64,000 bases of DNA. Source: a candidate division FCPU426 bacterium. Its GTDB lineage: Bacteria; Oederibacteriota; Muellerivitia; Muellerivitales; Muellerivitaceae. Below the pieces are notes generated by a model. The model was given only the letters and a program-made list of their open reading frames with translations, did no database searches and was not told the origin of the DNA. Positions 52,241 to 60,661 of this stretch are shown here, one piece after another. The stretch is taken from positions 30,759 through 94,758 of the forward strand of contig DAIDGV010000002.1 of assembly GCA_027452205.1 (NCBI GenBank). Direction: 5' to 3'. Positions within the stretch are counted from its first letter, which is position 1, and each line of letters starts with the position of its first letter. A program made the translations under genes and the position numbers.

Positions 52241-55200
52241 ATGCGATCTTTCCTCACTTTCCGGGTTCCTGCCGCCGTTTATTGGGAATCGCTATACCTT
52301 CTTTTGGCCGCCGTTCTCCTGTTGCATCCGCCCCTCGCCTTTCATCTTTATGGGCCAGTCGTTCTGGGCGGGGGATTACTTCTTTTGTTATTCCGGGGCG
52401 TCCCATCCGAACTTTTCCAAAAATTGGGTTGGGCAGGATCTTTATTTCTTCTCTATAACCTGGCTTCCGCTTTTTGGTCCTTTTCGCCCGGGTTTACTTT
52501 AAGGGCTGTGGCGTACCTGTTCTTGGCGACGCTGCTCTATCTCATGGCCTGTCAAAGCGATTACCTGTCCCAAGGCCGGGTCGAGGTGGTTACGATCTTC
52601 TTCGCGGTTATCGCGGCGCTCATGGGCCTCCATCAATGGTTCTTTGGCTTCGACCAACTCGCCGGTCTTTTGCCCCAGTTCTCGGGAGTGGACGCGGACG
52701 AGCTAGCCGCGGCGGTACATAACAAACGAGCCTTCGGACCTTTGGTGACCTCAGGCGCACTGGCGGCCTTATTGATCTTTACGGTCCCGCAAGTCCTGGT
52801 CCGGGCTTGGACCTCTTCGGGATCCAAAAGGATCCTGTGGTCCTTGATCGTTCTTGTCCTTTTGGCGGGGCTGGCCGCCACGGGAAGCGTGGGAGGCTGG
52901 GTTTGTTTGGGTCTTGCCCTGGCTATCTTGCTCTATCGCCAAAGAGCGAAAAAATGGCTTTTAGGGTTGGCTGGACTTTTGGTTGTCATCCTGGCATTGC
53001 TCCTCTGGTACCGGGGTGTCCATAGTTGGGTCCTGGCTTCCTATTCCATGCGGCTGGAGTTGTGGCATTCGGCTTGGCTGCTATTTTCCCAAAGGCCTTG
53101 GTTCGGTTGGGGTTTGGGAACTTTCGGCGAGGCTTATCAAGCGGCCGGCTTGCCGTTGGGGACAGGAGCCCTATTCACCCATGACCTGCCCTTGCAACTT
53201 TTGGTCGAGACGGGTTTGGTGGGTACACTTTTGTTCGTTGTTGCGGTGATCGATTTGGCTTCCCGGTTCAAATGGCCGGCCCGATGGGAAGGCTGGGGTG
53301 TAACCGGCGGACTTTTGTCCGTTCTTTTCTTCTCGTTCATCGACCTGCCCTTTCAGATGGCCGAACTGATCTGGATCTTCGCGGGGGTCGCGGGACGTTT
53401 GGACCTGAGGCCGGAAGGGAAATGGCAGTTGCCCGAACTTCCGCTCTCTTGCGCGCCTTGGTTCTTGCTGACGGTTCTGGCTGTGACCGGATTTTGGCCC
53501 CCTTACCGACCCTGGAATTTCGCGCTTTTAGCGATATCGATTTGGGCCCTTTTTGCCTTATTTCAGGCCCGAATCAGCCGATTGAAACCTTGGGTCGCCG
53601 CCGGCGCTTTTTATCTGATGGCTCGGGGTTTTTGCTCCCCTTCGGCTTCGGGCGCGACCTGGTTTTTGGAGTTGTCCGGGTTGTTGGTTGTCTTCTTCTT
53701 GATGCTCCCTCGGTTCGTCCAACCCCGAAGGTTCTTAACCCTTTTTGCCGGGTTGGGCCTTTTGTGGGCGACCAAGTTGATTTGGTTCTGCTGGCAAAGT
53801 GCGCCGGGCGATCCCATTGCTTGGATCCGGTTCCAGATGACCGATGTGGAGCCCTGGATCTTTTATCCCAATCCGAAACACCTGGCCGTGTTCCTGATCC
53901 CGTTTTTTTTCCTTTTGCCGGAACAGCCGGGATTGCCATCGTCGATCAAAAAGATATTCCTGGGCTTATCCGCGTTGATAGTACTCCGATTGAAATCCCT
54001 GGGCGCCCTTATCGGAATGATGATGGGTTGGCTATGGGGCGTCCGCAAGAGTTGGATCAAACTTTCGGCGGGAGTTTTTATCATCGTTGCCGGGCTCATC
54101 TTCCTTCGCGCGGTCAATTCCAGCGCGACCAAGTGGGAAAGGTTCGGGATCTGGCGGTCCGCTTTGAAGGTTTGGTCCCAAAGCCCTTGGCAGGGTGTGG
54201 GGCCGGGTGTTTTCGCCGGGGCTTTCCATCAGGTCAAGGAACCGAGGACCGAGGGTGTAGGCCATTATTTGATGGATGCCCGTTATGCCCATAATGAGTT
54301 CCTGGACCTTTGGACCGCTTTTGGGATCTTGGGTCTCATCATTGTCCTGGCCTTGGTGTGGGAAGCGAGAAAAAGTATCCAGGAACCGGAAAAGCAAAAA
54401 GCGCTTTGGGGACTGGCTGCGGCGTCCTTTTTCGATTTTTGTCTTCACACGCCTTTGATCGCTTTAATGGTGGTGGGGTTGGCGGCACCGAAAGGGATAG
54501 AAAACCAAAAGGGATCCAGCTTGGCGGCCCTTTTGGCGGTCGGTTTGGGTTTGGGCCTGTTTGCCGCGCCGGTCTTTGGCCCGGCCCTTGAGAAAGAATC
54601 GGAGGAATGCATCGCACTGAAAGATTTTCCGGCGGCGCTTCGTTGTGAAAGGGCCGCCGTTTCGTTGAACCCTTGGGACGCGCAAACCGCCGATCGGGAA
54701 TCCCAGTTCTATGAAAAGTTCTATTTGGCCACTCAGGATGAGACCTGGCGCAAGAAAGCTGACGACGCCTGGACGACGGCGGCCCAGTTGGAGCAGGCTG
54801 ATGGGAACCTGATCTTTGAAAAGGCTAAACGGTATGGGAAACGATATGAGCTGCATCCAACACCGGAAGGTCTGAAAGTCGCCTCGGAAGCGTGGGGTGA
54901 GGCGGAAAAGGCTTCTCCTTTGAACGCTTATGTTCCTTTTGAAGAAGGGTTCTTTTGGATCCAGGCGGGGCGCTTATCCCGTGAGCCACTTTGGGGAGCG
55001 GGAGGATATGGGGCCCAAGCGACGGAATGCTATAAAAAAGCCACAATTTTGGAGCCCAATTTCACGGCGGCTTGGCTGAACCTGGGATTGGCCGAGGAAC
55101 AAGCGGCGAGGCAGAAGGGCACTGCAAGGGCCGGCAAGGCCGACTTGAAAAGGGCCTGGAGTCTTTATACCCGATGGAAGGACGCGCCAGGACTGGCCCC

Positions 55201-55270
55201 GGAAGAGAGGCAATTGGTGGACCTTCCTCCTGTCGAGGCCAAGTGGCTTTGGAACGAGGTGTCGCGTTGA
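52241..55270 (+). CDS. Membrane protein with two tandem O-antigen-ligase (Wzy/WaaL-like) modules and C-terminal TPR-like region
   Basis: 1009 residues. The first ~380 form a complete ligase/polymerase-like module with about ten helices and a Wzy_C loop (YSMRLELWHSAWLLFSQRPWFGWGLGTFG, then THDLPLQLLVETGLVGTLLF). Residues ~390-750 form a second module with its own helices and loop (ERFGIWRSALKVWSQSPWQGVGPGVF, then YAHNEFLDLWTAFGILGLIIVLAL). Both loops keep the aromatic/His pattern of the family. After about residue 780 there is a soluble, helical repeat region (AAVSLNPWDAQTADRESQF, ATILEPNFTAAWLNLGLAEE), TPR-like. Known family members join O-chains to lipid A core or to protein; a duplicated unit in one chain is unusual. 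Confidence 0.8.
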   Translation: MRSFLTFRVPAAVYWESLYLLLAAVLLLHPPLAFHLYGPVVLGGGLLLLLFRGVPSELFQKLGWAGSLFLLYNLASAFWSFSPGFTLRAVAYLFLATLLYLMACQSDYLSQGRVEVVTIFFAVIAALMGLHQWFFGFDQLAGLLPQFSGVDADELAAAVHNKRAFGPLVTSGALAALLIFTVPQVLVRAWTSSGSKRILWSLIVLVLLAGLAATGSVGGWVCLGLALAILLYRQRAKKWLLGLAGLLVVILALLLWYRGVHSWVLASYSMRLELWHSAWLLFSQRPWFGWGLGTFGEAYQAAGLPLGTGALFTHDLPLQLLVETGLVGTLLFVVAVIDLASRFKWPARWEGWGVTGGLLSVLFFSFIDLPFQMAELIWIFAGVAGRLDLRPEGKWQLPELPLSCAPWFLLTVLAVTGFWPPYRPWNFALLAISIWALFALFQARISRLKPWVAAGAFYLMARGFCSPSASGATWFLELSGLLVVFFLMLPRFVQPRRFLTLFAGLGLLWATKLIWFCWQSAPGDPIAWIRFQMTDVEPWIFYPNPKHLAVFLIPFFFLLPEQPGLPSSIKKIFLGLSALIVLRLKSLGALIGMMMGWLWGVRKSWIKLSAGVFIIVAGLIFLRAVNSSATKWERFGIWRSALKVWSQSPWQGVGPGVFAGAFHQVKEPRTEGVGHYLMDARYAHNEFLDLWTAFGILGLIIVLALVWEARKSIQEPEKQKALWGLAAASFFDFCLHTPLIALMVVGLAAPKGIENQKGSSLAALLAVGLGLGLFAAPVFGPALEKESEECIALKDFPAALRCERAAVSLNPWDAQTADRESQFYEKFYLATQDETWRKKADDAWTTAAQLEQADGNLIFEKAKRYGKRYELHPTPEGLKVASEAWGEAEKASPLNAYVPFEEGFFWIQAGRLSREPLWGAGGYGAQATECYKKATILEPNFTAAWLNLGLAEEQAARQKGTARAGKADLKRAWSLYTRWKDAPGLAPEERQLVDLPPVEAKWLWNEVSR

Positions 55271-57453
55271 GACGGGCCTATGACCTCTTAGAAAAGAATC
55301 CGATGATCGTGGCGCTGTCCGGCTGGGGTCTTCTATTCCTGGCGCTCTACTGGAAAGTATTGGTCGGCGGGAATGTTTTTGTTTTCATTGACGCGTCGCG
55401 GTTCTTCTTCCCGATGTGGAAGTGGGGATCGGAAGTTTTACGACAGGGGATCATACCGTTGTGGAACCCGGACGTTCAGTTCGGCGCGCCTTACCTGGCG
55501 GATCCACAGACCGCTTGCGCTTATCCCTTGATCGGCATTTTTTACACTTGGCTCTCGCCCATCAACGCTTTTTCAGCGCTCATTATCGTTCATCACTTTT
55601 GGTGTGTTGTTGGCACTTGGGTTTGGATGAGGGAACAGGATTTTTCGGCGAAAGCTTCTTTTGGGGCAAGTCTGATCTTCGGTTTCTCACTGCATGTGAT
55701 CTGTTCCGCCTGGACGCCGGTGGCCCTGATCACGATCAGCTGGTTGCCTTGGGTGTTGACGGGGGCCTTGCGTGTGCATGCCCGAAAGAAAAGGGCCTTC
55801 CTTTGGTTATCCTTCGCCTGGGCCATGCAACTATCGGCGGGTTATCCGGTGCTTGTTTATTTGACGGGATTGGCAATGCTGGGCCACTTGGCCTGGAAGA
55901 GCCTTCGTGAAAAGGGGGTAAACTCTTTCGAGAAGTTCACATGGCTTTTGCCGCTAACAGGTTCGGTGGCTATCGCGGTCCTTTACAATTTGGTCTGGGG
56001 TTTGCCGTTCCTTGAATATTTTCAGAACAGCAATTATCAAAGCGGGGCTCATCGTACCGAAGACCTGAGTTGGGGCCACCTCGGCACTTTTTTGGATCCC
56101 TTCATCTCGGGTCATCCCTTGGATGGGAAGAATCCGGGGATCGATTATTGGGTCGGCACTTATTTTGTTGGTTTGCCAACTATCTTTCTTTTGGTTTGGG
56201 GAATTTGGAAAGGGTCTTACCGAAAGAATAGTTTGGCGCTCTGGATCGTTTTTTTGGTGCTTAGCTTAGGTTGGACCTTGAGGATCGGCGGATGGTTGAA
56301 ATCTTTCCTGCCTGGTTATTCGTTGGTCATCCATTCAGGCTTTTGGTTGTCGTTGGTGTTGCTCTGGGTAGCGGCCTTGACCATGGAAGTGATGGAAGAA
56401 GTGGTTGGGACAGAAGAGCGCTTCAAATGGAGATGGACCCTGTTGGTCCTTCTTTTATATGGCGGCACTTGGGCCCTTAAAAGTCCTTATTTTCCAATAT
56501 TTTATTGGTGTTCGGGAGTCTTTTTGGCATTCGTCCCGTGGGTGACGTCCTCGAAGGGCCGGGCTTGGACGCTTTTGGGGTCCTTGCTCTTATCGTTGGG
56601 ACCAGCGGCTTGGAGCATGGACACGACCTTGGATCGTTCTTATTACGAAAGACCACCGGAATATCTTTCGCGGCTGGACAAACCAGGGCGGTTCTTTTTC
56701 TCACCGATAACCATCGCCCGTGGCGTGCATTTGCAAGGCAAGGACCGGGTTGATGCTTACGAAGGCGCGAAAGAGGATCTTTACCCGAATTGGCCCCTGG
56801 CCTACGGCCGGGAAGAAGTGCCGGTCTATAACACGATGCAGTTGAAAGGTCCTTCGATCTGGACTTTCCGGGCCTTTCAATATTCGCTCCAAGAGTCCCG
56901 AATGGCGCTGGACTATCTGGGGCTTCGTTACATTTTCGGCGCCGCTCATTTTTCTGGATTGAGAAAGATCGAGGCGGGGGACCAAGTGACGATCTACGAG
57001 AATCCGTCGGCCTCGGCGAAATGGTTCTCGGTGACACGGGCGCTGAGCGCCGCTCCTGACGTTGAGGATGACCTGGGGCTCATCTCTCGCAAAAACATTG
57101 ATCTAGGAACGACCTGTTTTGTCCTGGGCGCGGATCAAGCCGACCGCTACTCCAAAAGGGATGTGATTGAAAAAGAGCGAAATGCTGACCGGGTCGATCT
57201 GCTGGCCTTGGGAAAAGGGAGGGCTTTGATCATCTCGTCCGAGACCGAGGCGCCGGGTTGGAAAGCGCGGGTCGATGGAAAAGATCGGCCGATCGAATTG
57301 ATCAACCACGCTTTCCGGGGAGTGCGGGTACAGGAAGGCGAAAGCCGGATCGAACTGCGTTATGAGCCGCGTTCTTTCCGATTGGGCCTGTTCCTGTGTT
57401 TACTTGTAACGGGTTTCTGGACGACCGCGTTGCTTACTTTCGCCAAAAACTGA
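55267..57453 (+). CDS. YfhO-type polytopic membrane protein (paralogue 2)
   Basis: 728 residues from a TTG at 55267 that overlaps the preceding stop (TTGA); the frame is open further upstream but inside the ligase gene. About twelve membrane segments precede an extracytoplasmic C-terminal domain. Signature parts are VFVFIDASRFFFPMWKWGSEVLRQGIIPLWNPDVQFGAPYLADPQ, here spanning the first periplasmic loop, QLSAGYPVLVYLTGLAML, and at the end APGWKARVDGKDRPIELINHAFRGVRV and LRYEPRSFRLGLFLCLL. This is the same layout as the genes at 25864 and 58179. Coupling to the double ligase suggests both act on the same glycan. YfhO of Gram-positives decorates teichoic acid with sugars; the target here is unknown. 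Confidence 0.75.
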   Translation: MRRAYDLLEKNPMIVALSGWGLLFLALYWKVLVGGNVFVFIDASRFFFPMWKWGSEVLRQGIIPLWNPDVQFGAPYLADPQTACAYPLIGIFYTWLSPINAFSALIIVHHFWCVVGTWVWMREQDFSAKASFGASLIFGFSLHVICSAWTPVALITISWLPWVLTGALRVHARKKRAFLWLSFAWAMQLSAGYPVLVYLTGLAMLGHLAWKSLREKGVNSFEKFTWLLPLTGSVAIAVLYNLVWGLPFLEYFQNSNYQSGAHRTEDLSWGHLGTFLDPFISGHPLDGKNPGIDYWVGTYFVGLPTIFLLVWGIWKGSYRKNSLALWIVFLVLSLGWTLRIGGWLKSFLPGYSLVIHSGFWLSLVLLWVAALTMEVMEEVVGTEERFKWRWTLLVLLLYGGTWALKSPYFPIFYWCSGVFLAFVPWVTSSKGRAWTLLGSLLLSLGPAAWSMDTTLDRSYYERPPEYLSRLDKPGRFFFSPITIARGVHLQGKDRVDAYEGAKEDLYPNWPLAYGREEVPVYNTMQLKGPSIWTFRAFQYSLQESRMALDYLGLRYIFGAAHFSGLRKIEAGDQVTIYENPSASAKWFSVTRALSAAPDVEDDLGLISRKNIDLGTTCFVLGADQADRYSKRDVIEKERNADRVDLLALGKGRALIISSETEAPGWKARVDGKDRPIELINHAFRGVRVQEGESRIELRYEPRSFRLGLFLCLLVTGFWTTALLTFAKN

Positions 57454-57461
57454 CCATTCGA

Positions 57462-58079
57462 TCAGTGTGCTTTGTTTTGCCTTTTGATCCGATGCTTCCG
57501 GAAATAATCTTCCGCCGAGGAAATGGTCATGGTAACCGGGGGGGTTCCAAGATCGTAATACTCCGCGATGACCCGATAAACGATGGCTTCCAATTCTTTC
57601 GGACTGCCTGAATAGAACCTTTGGAAATCGATCTGGTTGTTGATGATCCGAAGGCAAGCGACACGATAGACAGTGTTGGGTACTTCGTTAGGGTCGCCAT
57701 AGATCTGGGATAGATATTTTTTGAAATCTTGCTCAACCTCGTCAGGAGGAAAAGTCGAGGGGATATGGGCTGAAGCCTCGACCTTACTGAGCATCTGGTT
57801 GTAAACAACGTCGATAGCCGCTTTTTGTTTTGCTGGTTCGTCTTGGAAAGCCATCAATTTTGACTTGATCCACCCCTGCGGAAGCGGGTCCTTTTTTACT
57901 TCGATCAATTTTTTGGAGAATTCCTCCGGGCTATAGAACCGGGTCGATGTGGGACCTTGCAGAACATTTGATTCAATTATGAAAATAGAAGTGACCACCG
58001 CAACGGCTAGGATGAGCAACAAGACCCAGGCTGGGACCGTATCTTGAAAATGTGATTTTTTTCGAGGCGCCACGCTCAA
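57462..58079 (-). CDS. Single-pass membrane protein of unknown function
   Basis: 205 residues with one N-terminal helix (VPAWVLLLILAVAVVTSIFII) and a charged, helical periplasmic domain (FYSPEEFSKKLIEVKKD, AAIDVVYNQMLSKVEASAHI, EDYFRKHRIKRQ). I do not recognise it. It is inserted between two YfhO paralogues on the opposite strand, nine bases from the end of the first. No ribosome binding site of note. Confidence 0.55.
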   Translation of the reverse strand: MSVAPRKKSHFQDTVPAWVLLLILAVAVVTSIFIIESNVLQGPTSTRFYSPEEFSKKLIEVKKDPLPQGWIKSKLMAFQDEPAKQKAAIDVVYNQMLSKVEASAHIPSTFPPDEVEQDFKKYLSQIYGDPNEVPNTVYRVACLRIINNQIDFQRFYSGSPKELEAIVYRVIAEYYDLGTPPVTMTISSAEDYFRKHRIKRQNKAH

Positions 58080-58178
58080 TTCCTTGCTTTTGACCTAAAA
58101 TCAGGAGGTCGGTCCGATTCTAGACCGATTCTATCCGTTCAGCCATGGTTTAGGTCGATCCAATCCCGAGGGGCCCGC

Positions 58179-60239
58179 TTGAAAGAAACCGCCGACTCTC
58201 AAAAAATGACCACCCTTATTTGGGTGTGTTACACCTTTCTTCTTGGTTATTGGATAGCCCGTCTTTGGTCCAATTTTCCAGCCTGCATGGATACGCTGGA
58301 ATATGTCTTTCCTGAAAAATGGTTCAATGTCGAGTCCTACCAGAAGGGATTGATCCCACTCTGGAATCCTTACATCGCTTGTGGCACGCCGCACTTGGCC
58401 AATTTCCAATCGGCGCCTTTTTACCCTCTCTTTTGGATCTGGAATTTTACCGGACTGACCCACTGGTTCTTCCTGGTGGCGTTGGCGCACGAGGCTTTGG
58501 CGGTGGCTGGGTTCTATTTTTGGTTGAGGTCCCTGAAAGTAAGGTCCAATATCGCGGCCCTTTGCGCTTGGAGCTGGGGCGGTTCAGCCTATTTGGTCCT
58601 CTTATGGGGATTCCCGACCCACCTAGCCTCCTTGACCTGGATGCCCTGGATATTCTGGGCGACTCAAAGGGCGGGCGATAAATCTTCGGTCAATAGATGG
58701 CTGACGCTCTGTGCTTTTTGGACGCTCCAACTCCTGGCGGGCTATCCTATCTTTTCTTTCTATCTGCTGATCTTTTGGACCATCTATATTTGGTTCGGGT
58801 CCAAAGGTGACCGCTGGAAAGTTTTGTTCTTTTCATCAGCCTTCATCCTGGCGTTAGGCTGTACTTGCTGCCAATGGCTTCCTTTTCTCGATCTGTTGGG
58901 TTACATGCATCGCGAGATCGCCGGTTCTTCCGTCTATCAATTGAAGTGGAACGAACTATTGACCCTCTTCGCGCCTAACGTTTTGGGTGAGCCGGGCACA
59001 ACCTCTTACCAGGGCGATTATGGCAATTTCATTTTCGGAAATTTTTATTTGGGTCTCGTCCCCTTGGTGATTTTGGCCGTAAGTTTTTGGGGCTGGAAAG
59101 TTCGGCTCAATATCTGGCAAAAAAGCCTTATTTTTGTGGTTTTTTTACCTTTGGGAGTTCACTTTTTTCTTTGGAGGATTTTTCCTGAAGCTTGGTTGGA
59201 ACACTTGGAGATATCTAAGACGTCCTTTCTTTTTCCTTTTTGCGCTATGACCGTCGTAGCCCTGTATGCGAACGAGACGATGGAACAAAAGAAGAATAAA
59301 AAGTGGCTCGGAGCTTATGGATGGATCTTGTTCGTGATCTGGGTTCTTGACATCGCCCTGGTGCCTTTTCGCATCGTTCATCCGGTGCCGGACCCCTATC
59401 AAGACACTGAGGTGAAACGAACGGTGGAACGGGTCAAGGAACTGGTAGGGGATGGTCGTATCCTTAGCGTGAGGGATGAGGACGCTGTTTATTCTTCCGC
59501 GGTGACAGACCATGCCGGTTCTTTCCGGGAGACCGCTGAACGAATGACACAGAATACCAACGTGGTCTGGGGTGTTCCGTCGGCCCAGGCCCATCTGACG
59601 ACAGTGGTGGACGGTTACCAAAATCTTTCAAGCTACATCCGCAAGGGTTATCCCTACGATGGCCGTGTGTTGGACGCCGCGGGCGTGAAATTGTTGATCG
59701 CGGACAAGGCCTTGCCCGGTTTTAAATACGGTCTGCATGAATCGCAAAAAGAATGGCAGTTGATCCGTAACGCCGGGGCCATGCCCGGCGGATGGCTCAC
59801 GGACCGCGCGACGATAGTGGGGGATCGAGCGCAAAGTTTTGGCCATCTACTAGCGCCGAAGGCTTTTTTAGAGGAAGAGTGCTGGTTAGACCAGGATAAA
59901 AAAGGACAGGCGACCGACTTGGCGCCGGTCACTAGCATGACTTGTTCGGAGGCAGGATCGCCCTGCGCTTTTATATTCCATATCCCCGCGGGACATTCAC
60001 GCTATTTTATTCTGGATCAAAGCTTCGCTCCGGGGTGGCACGCCTGGGTGGATGGACAAGCCAAGCCGGTTTTGCGGGCAAATGGTTTTTGGATGGCGGT
60101 CGAACTACAGCCAGGGGCGGCCCATGAGGTTCAATACCAATACACACCCATCTCTTTTCGGTTAGGAATGTTCTTTTCTCTGCTCTCGCTAGCGGGAGTG
60201 GCCATTTTGTTCTTGATCTACTCAACTATCCAACTTTAG
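58179..60239 (+). CDS. YfhO-type polytopic membrane protein (paralogue 3)
   Basis: 686 residues from a TTG at 58179 behind GAGGGG; the ATG at 58206 has no ribosome binding site. The first periplasmic loop again has the acidic/aromatic pattern (LEYVFPEKWFNVESYQKGLIPLWNPYIACGTPHLANFQ, in two joined parts), then LLAGYPIFSFYLLIFW. The C-terminal extracytoplasmic domain ends FAPGWHAWVDGQAKPVLRANG and YQYTPISFRLGMFFSLLSLAGV. Ends differ most between paralogues in the middle segments, so they may have distinct acceptors. Confidence 0.75.
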   Translation: MKETADSQKMTTLIWVCYTFLLGYWIARLWSNFPACMDTLEYVFPEKWFNVESYQKGLIPLWNPYIACGTPHLANFQSAPFYPLFWIWNFTGLTHWFFLVALAHEALAVAGFYFWLRSLKVRSNIAALCAWSWGGSAYLVLLWGFPTHLASLTWMPWIFWATQRAGDKSSVNRWLTLCAFWTLQLLAGYPIFSFYLLIFWTIYIWFGSKGDRWKVLFFSSAFILALGCTCCQWLPFLDLLGYMHREIAGSSVYQLKWNELLTLFAPNVLGEPGTTSYQGDYGNFIFGNFYLGLVPLVILAVSFWGWKVRLNIWQKSLIFVVFLPLGVHFFLWRIFPEAWLEHLEISKTSFLFPFCAMTVVALYANETMEQKKNKKWLGAYGWILFVIWVLDIALVPFRIVHPVPDPYQDTEVKRTVERVKELVGDGRILSVRDEDAVYSSAVTDHAGSFRETAERMTQNTNVVWGVPSAQAHLTTVVDGYQNLSSYIRKGYPYDGRVLDAAGVKLLIADKALPGFKYGLHESQKEWQLIRNAGAMPGGWLTDRATIVGDRAQSFGHLLAPKAFLEEECWLDQDKKGQATDLAPVTSMTCSEAGSPCAFIFHIPAGHSRYFILDQSFAPGWHAWVDGQAKPVLRANGFWMAVELQPGAAHEVQYQYTPISFRLGMFFSLLSLAGVAILFLIYSTIQL

Positions 60240-60661
60240 TGCTGAAAGCTAATGTTAATCGAAATCCTTTTGGTTTACTCGCACGAGCCCTTTCAGAGAC
60301 ACTTTTTAAGCAAAAGCCTTCCTCAAGGTAACCATTCTTCTCGTCTCACTAAAGGGAAAGGGCATCTTGCCTATTTTGGACGACAAATTTCACACCTGAT
60401 AGTTCAATTTCACTCAAGAAAATCAAAAACCTTCAAAAACCCTTATTTTTAGCATGTTTTTGGGTCAAAAGTGTTCTGCAAACCGCCTTGAAGAATGTTA
60501 AGATTTTGGCACTTTCGTCGTTAGGAAAACCAAGAAAACTGCTCTTAAATAAAGAGTTTTGAGTTTTTGTTGAGTTCTTTTTGTCCCTGAATTTTTCGGA
60601 GGGGCGACCGGGAAATTCGCCGTAAGTGGGACCTTTGAATCTCGAAAATGTATGGAGCGCT
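60240..60661. other. AT-rich intergenic region
   Basis: About 420 bases with no convincing gene; the one plus-strand frame (60252-60452) lacks a ribosome binding site and any domain. A 19-base sequence here, TTCAAAAACCCTTATTTTT (60432-60450), is repeated exactly at 5958-5976 in the hairpin island. The promoter of the following Thr-repeat gene should lie here but I cannot place it with confidence. Confidence 0.5.

Noticed and set aside
60252..60452. 66-codon plus-strand frame before the Thr-repeat gene
   Set aside because: No ribosome binding site or domain, AT-rich sequence where chance frames are rare but this one has no supporting signal.
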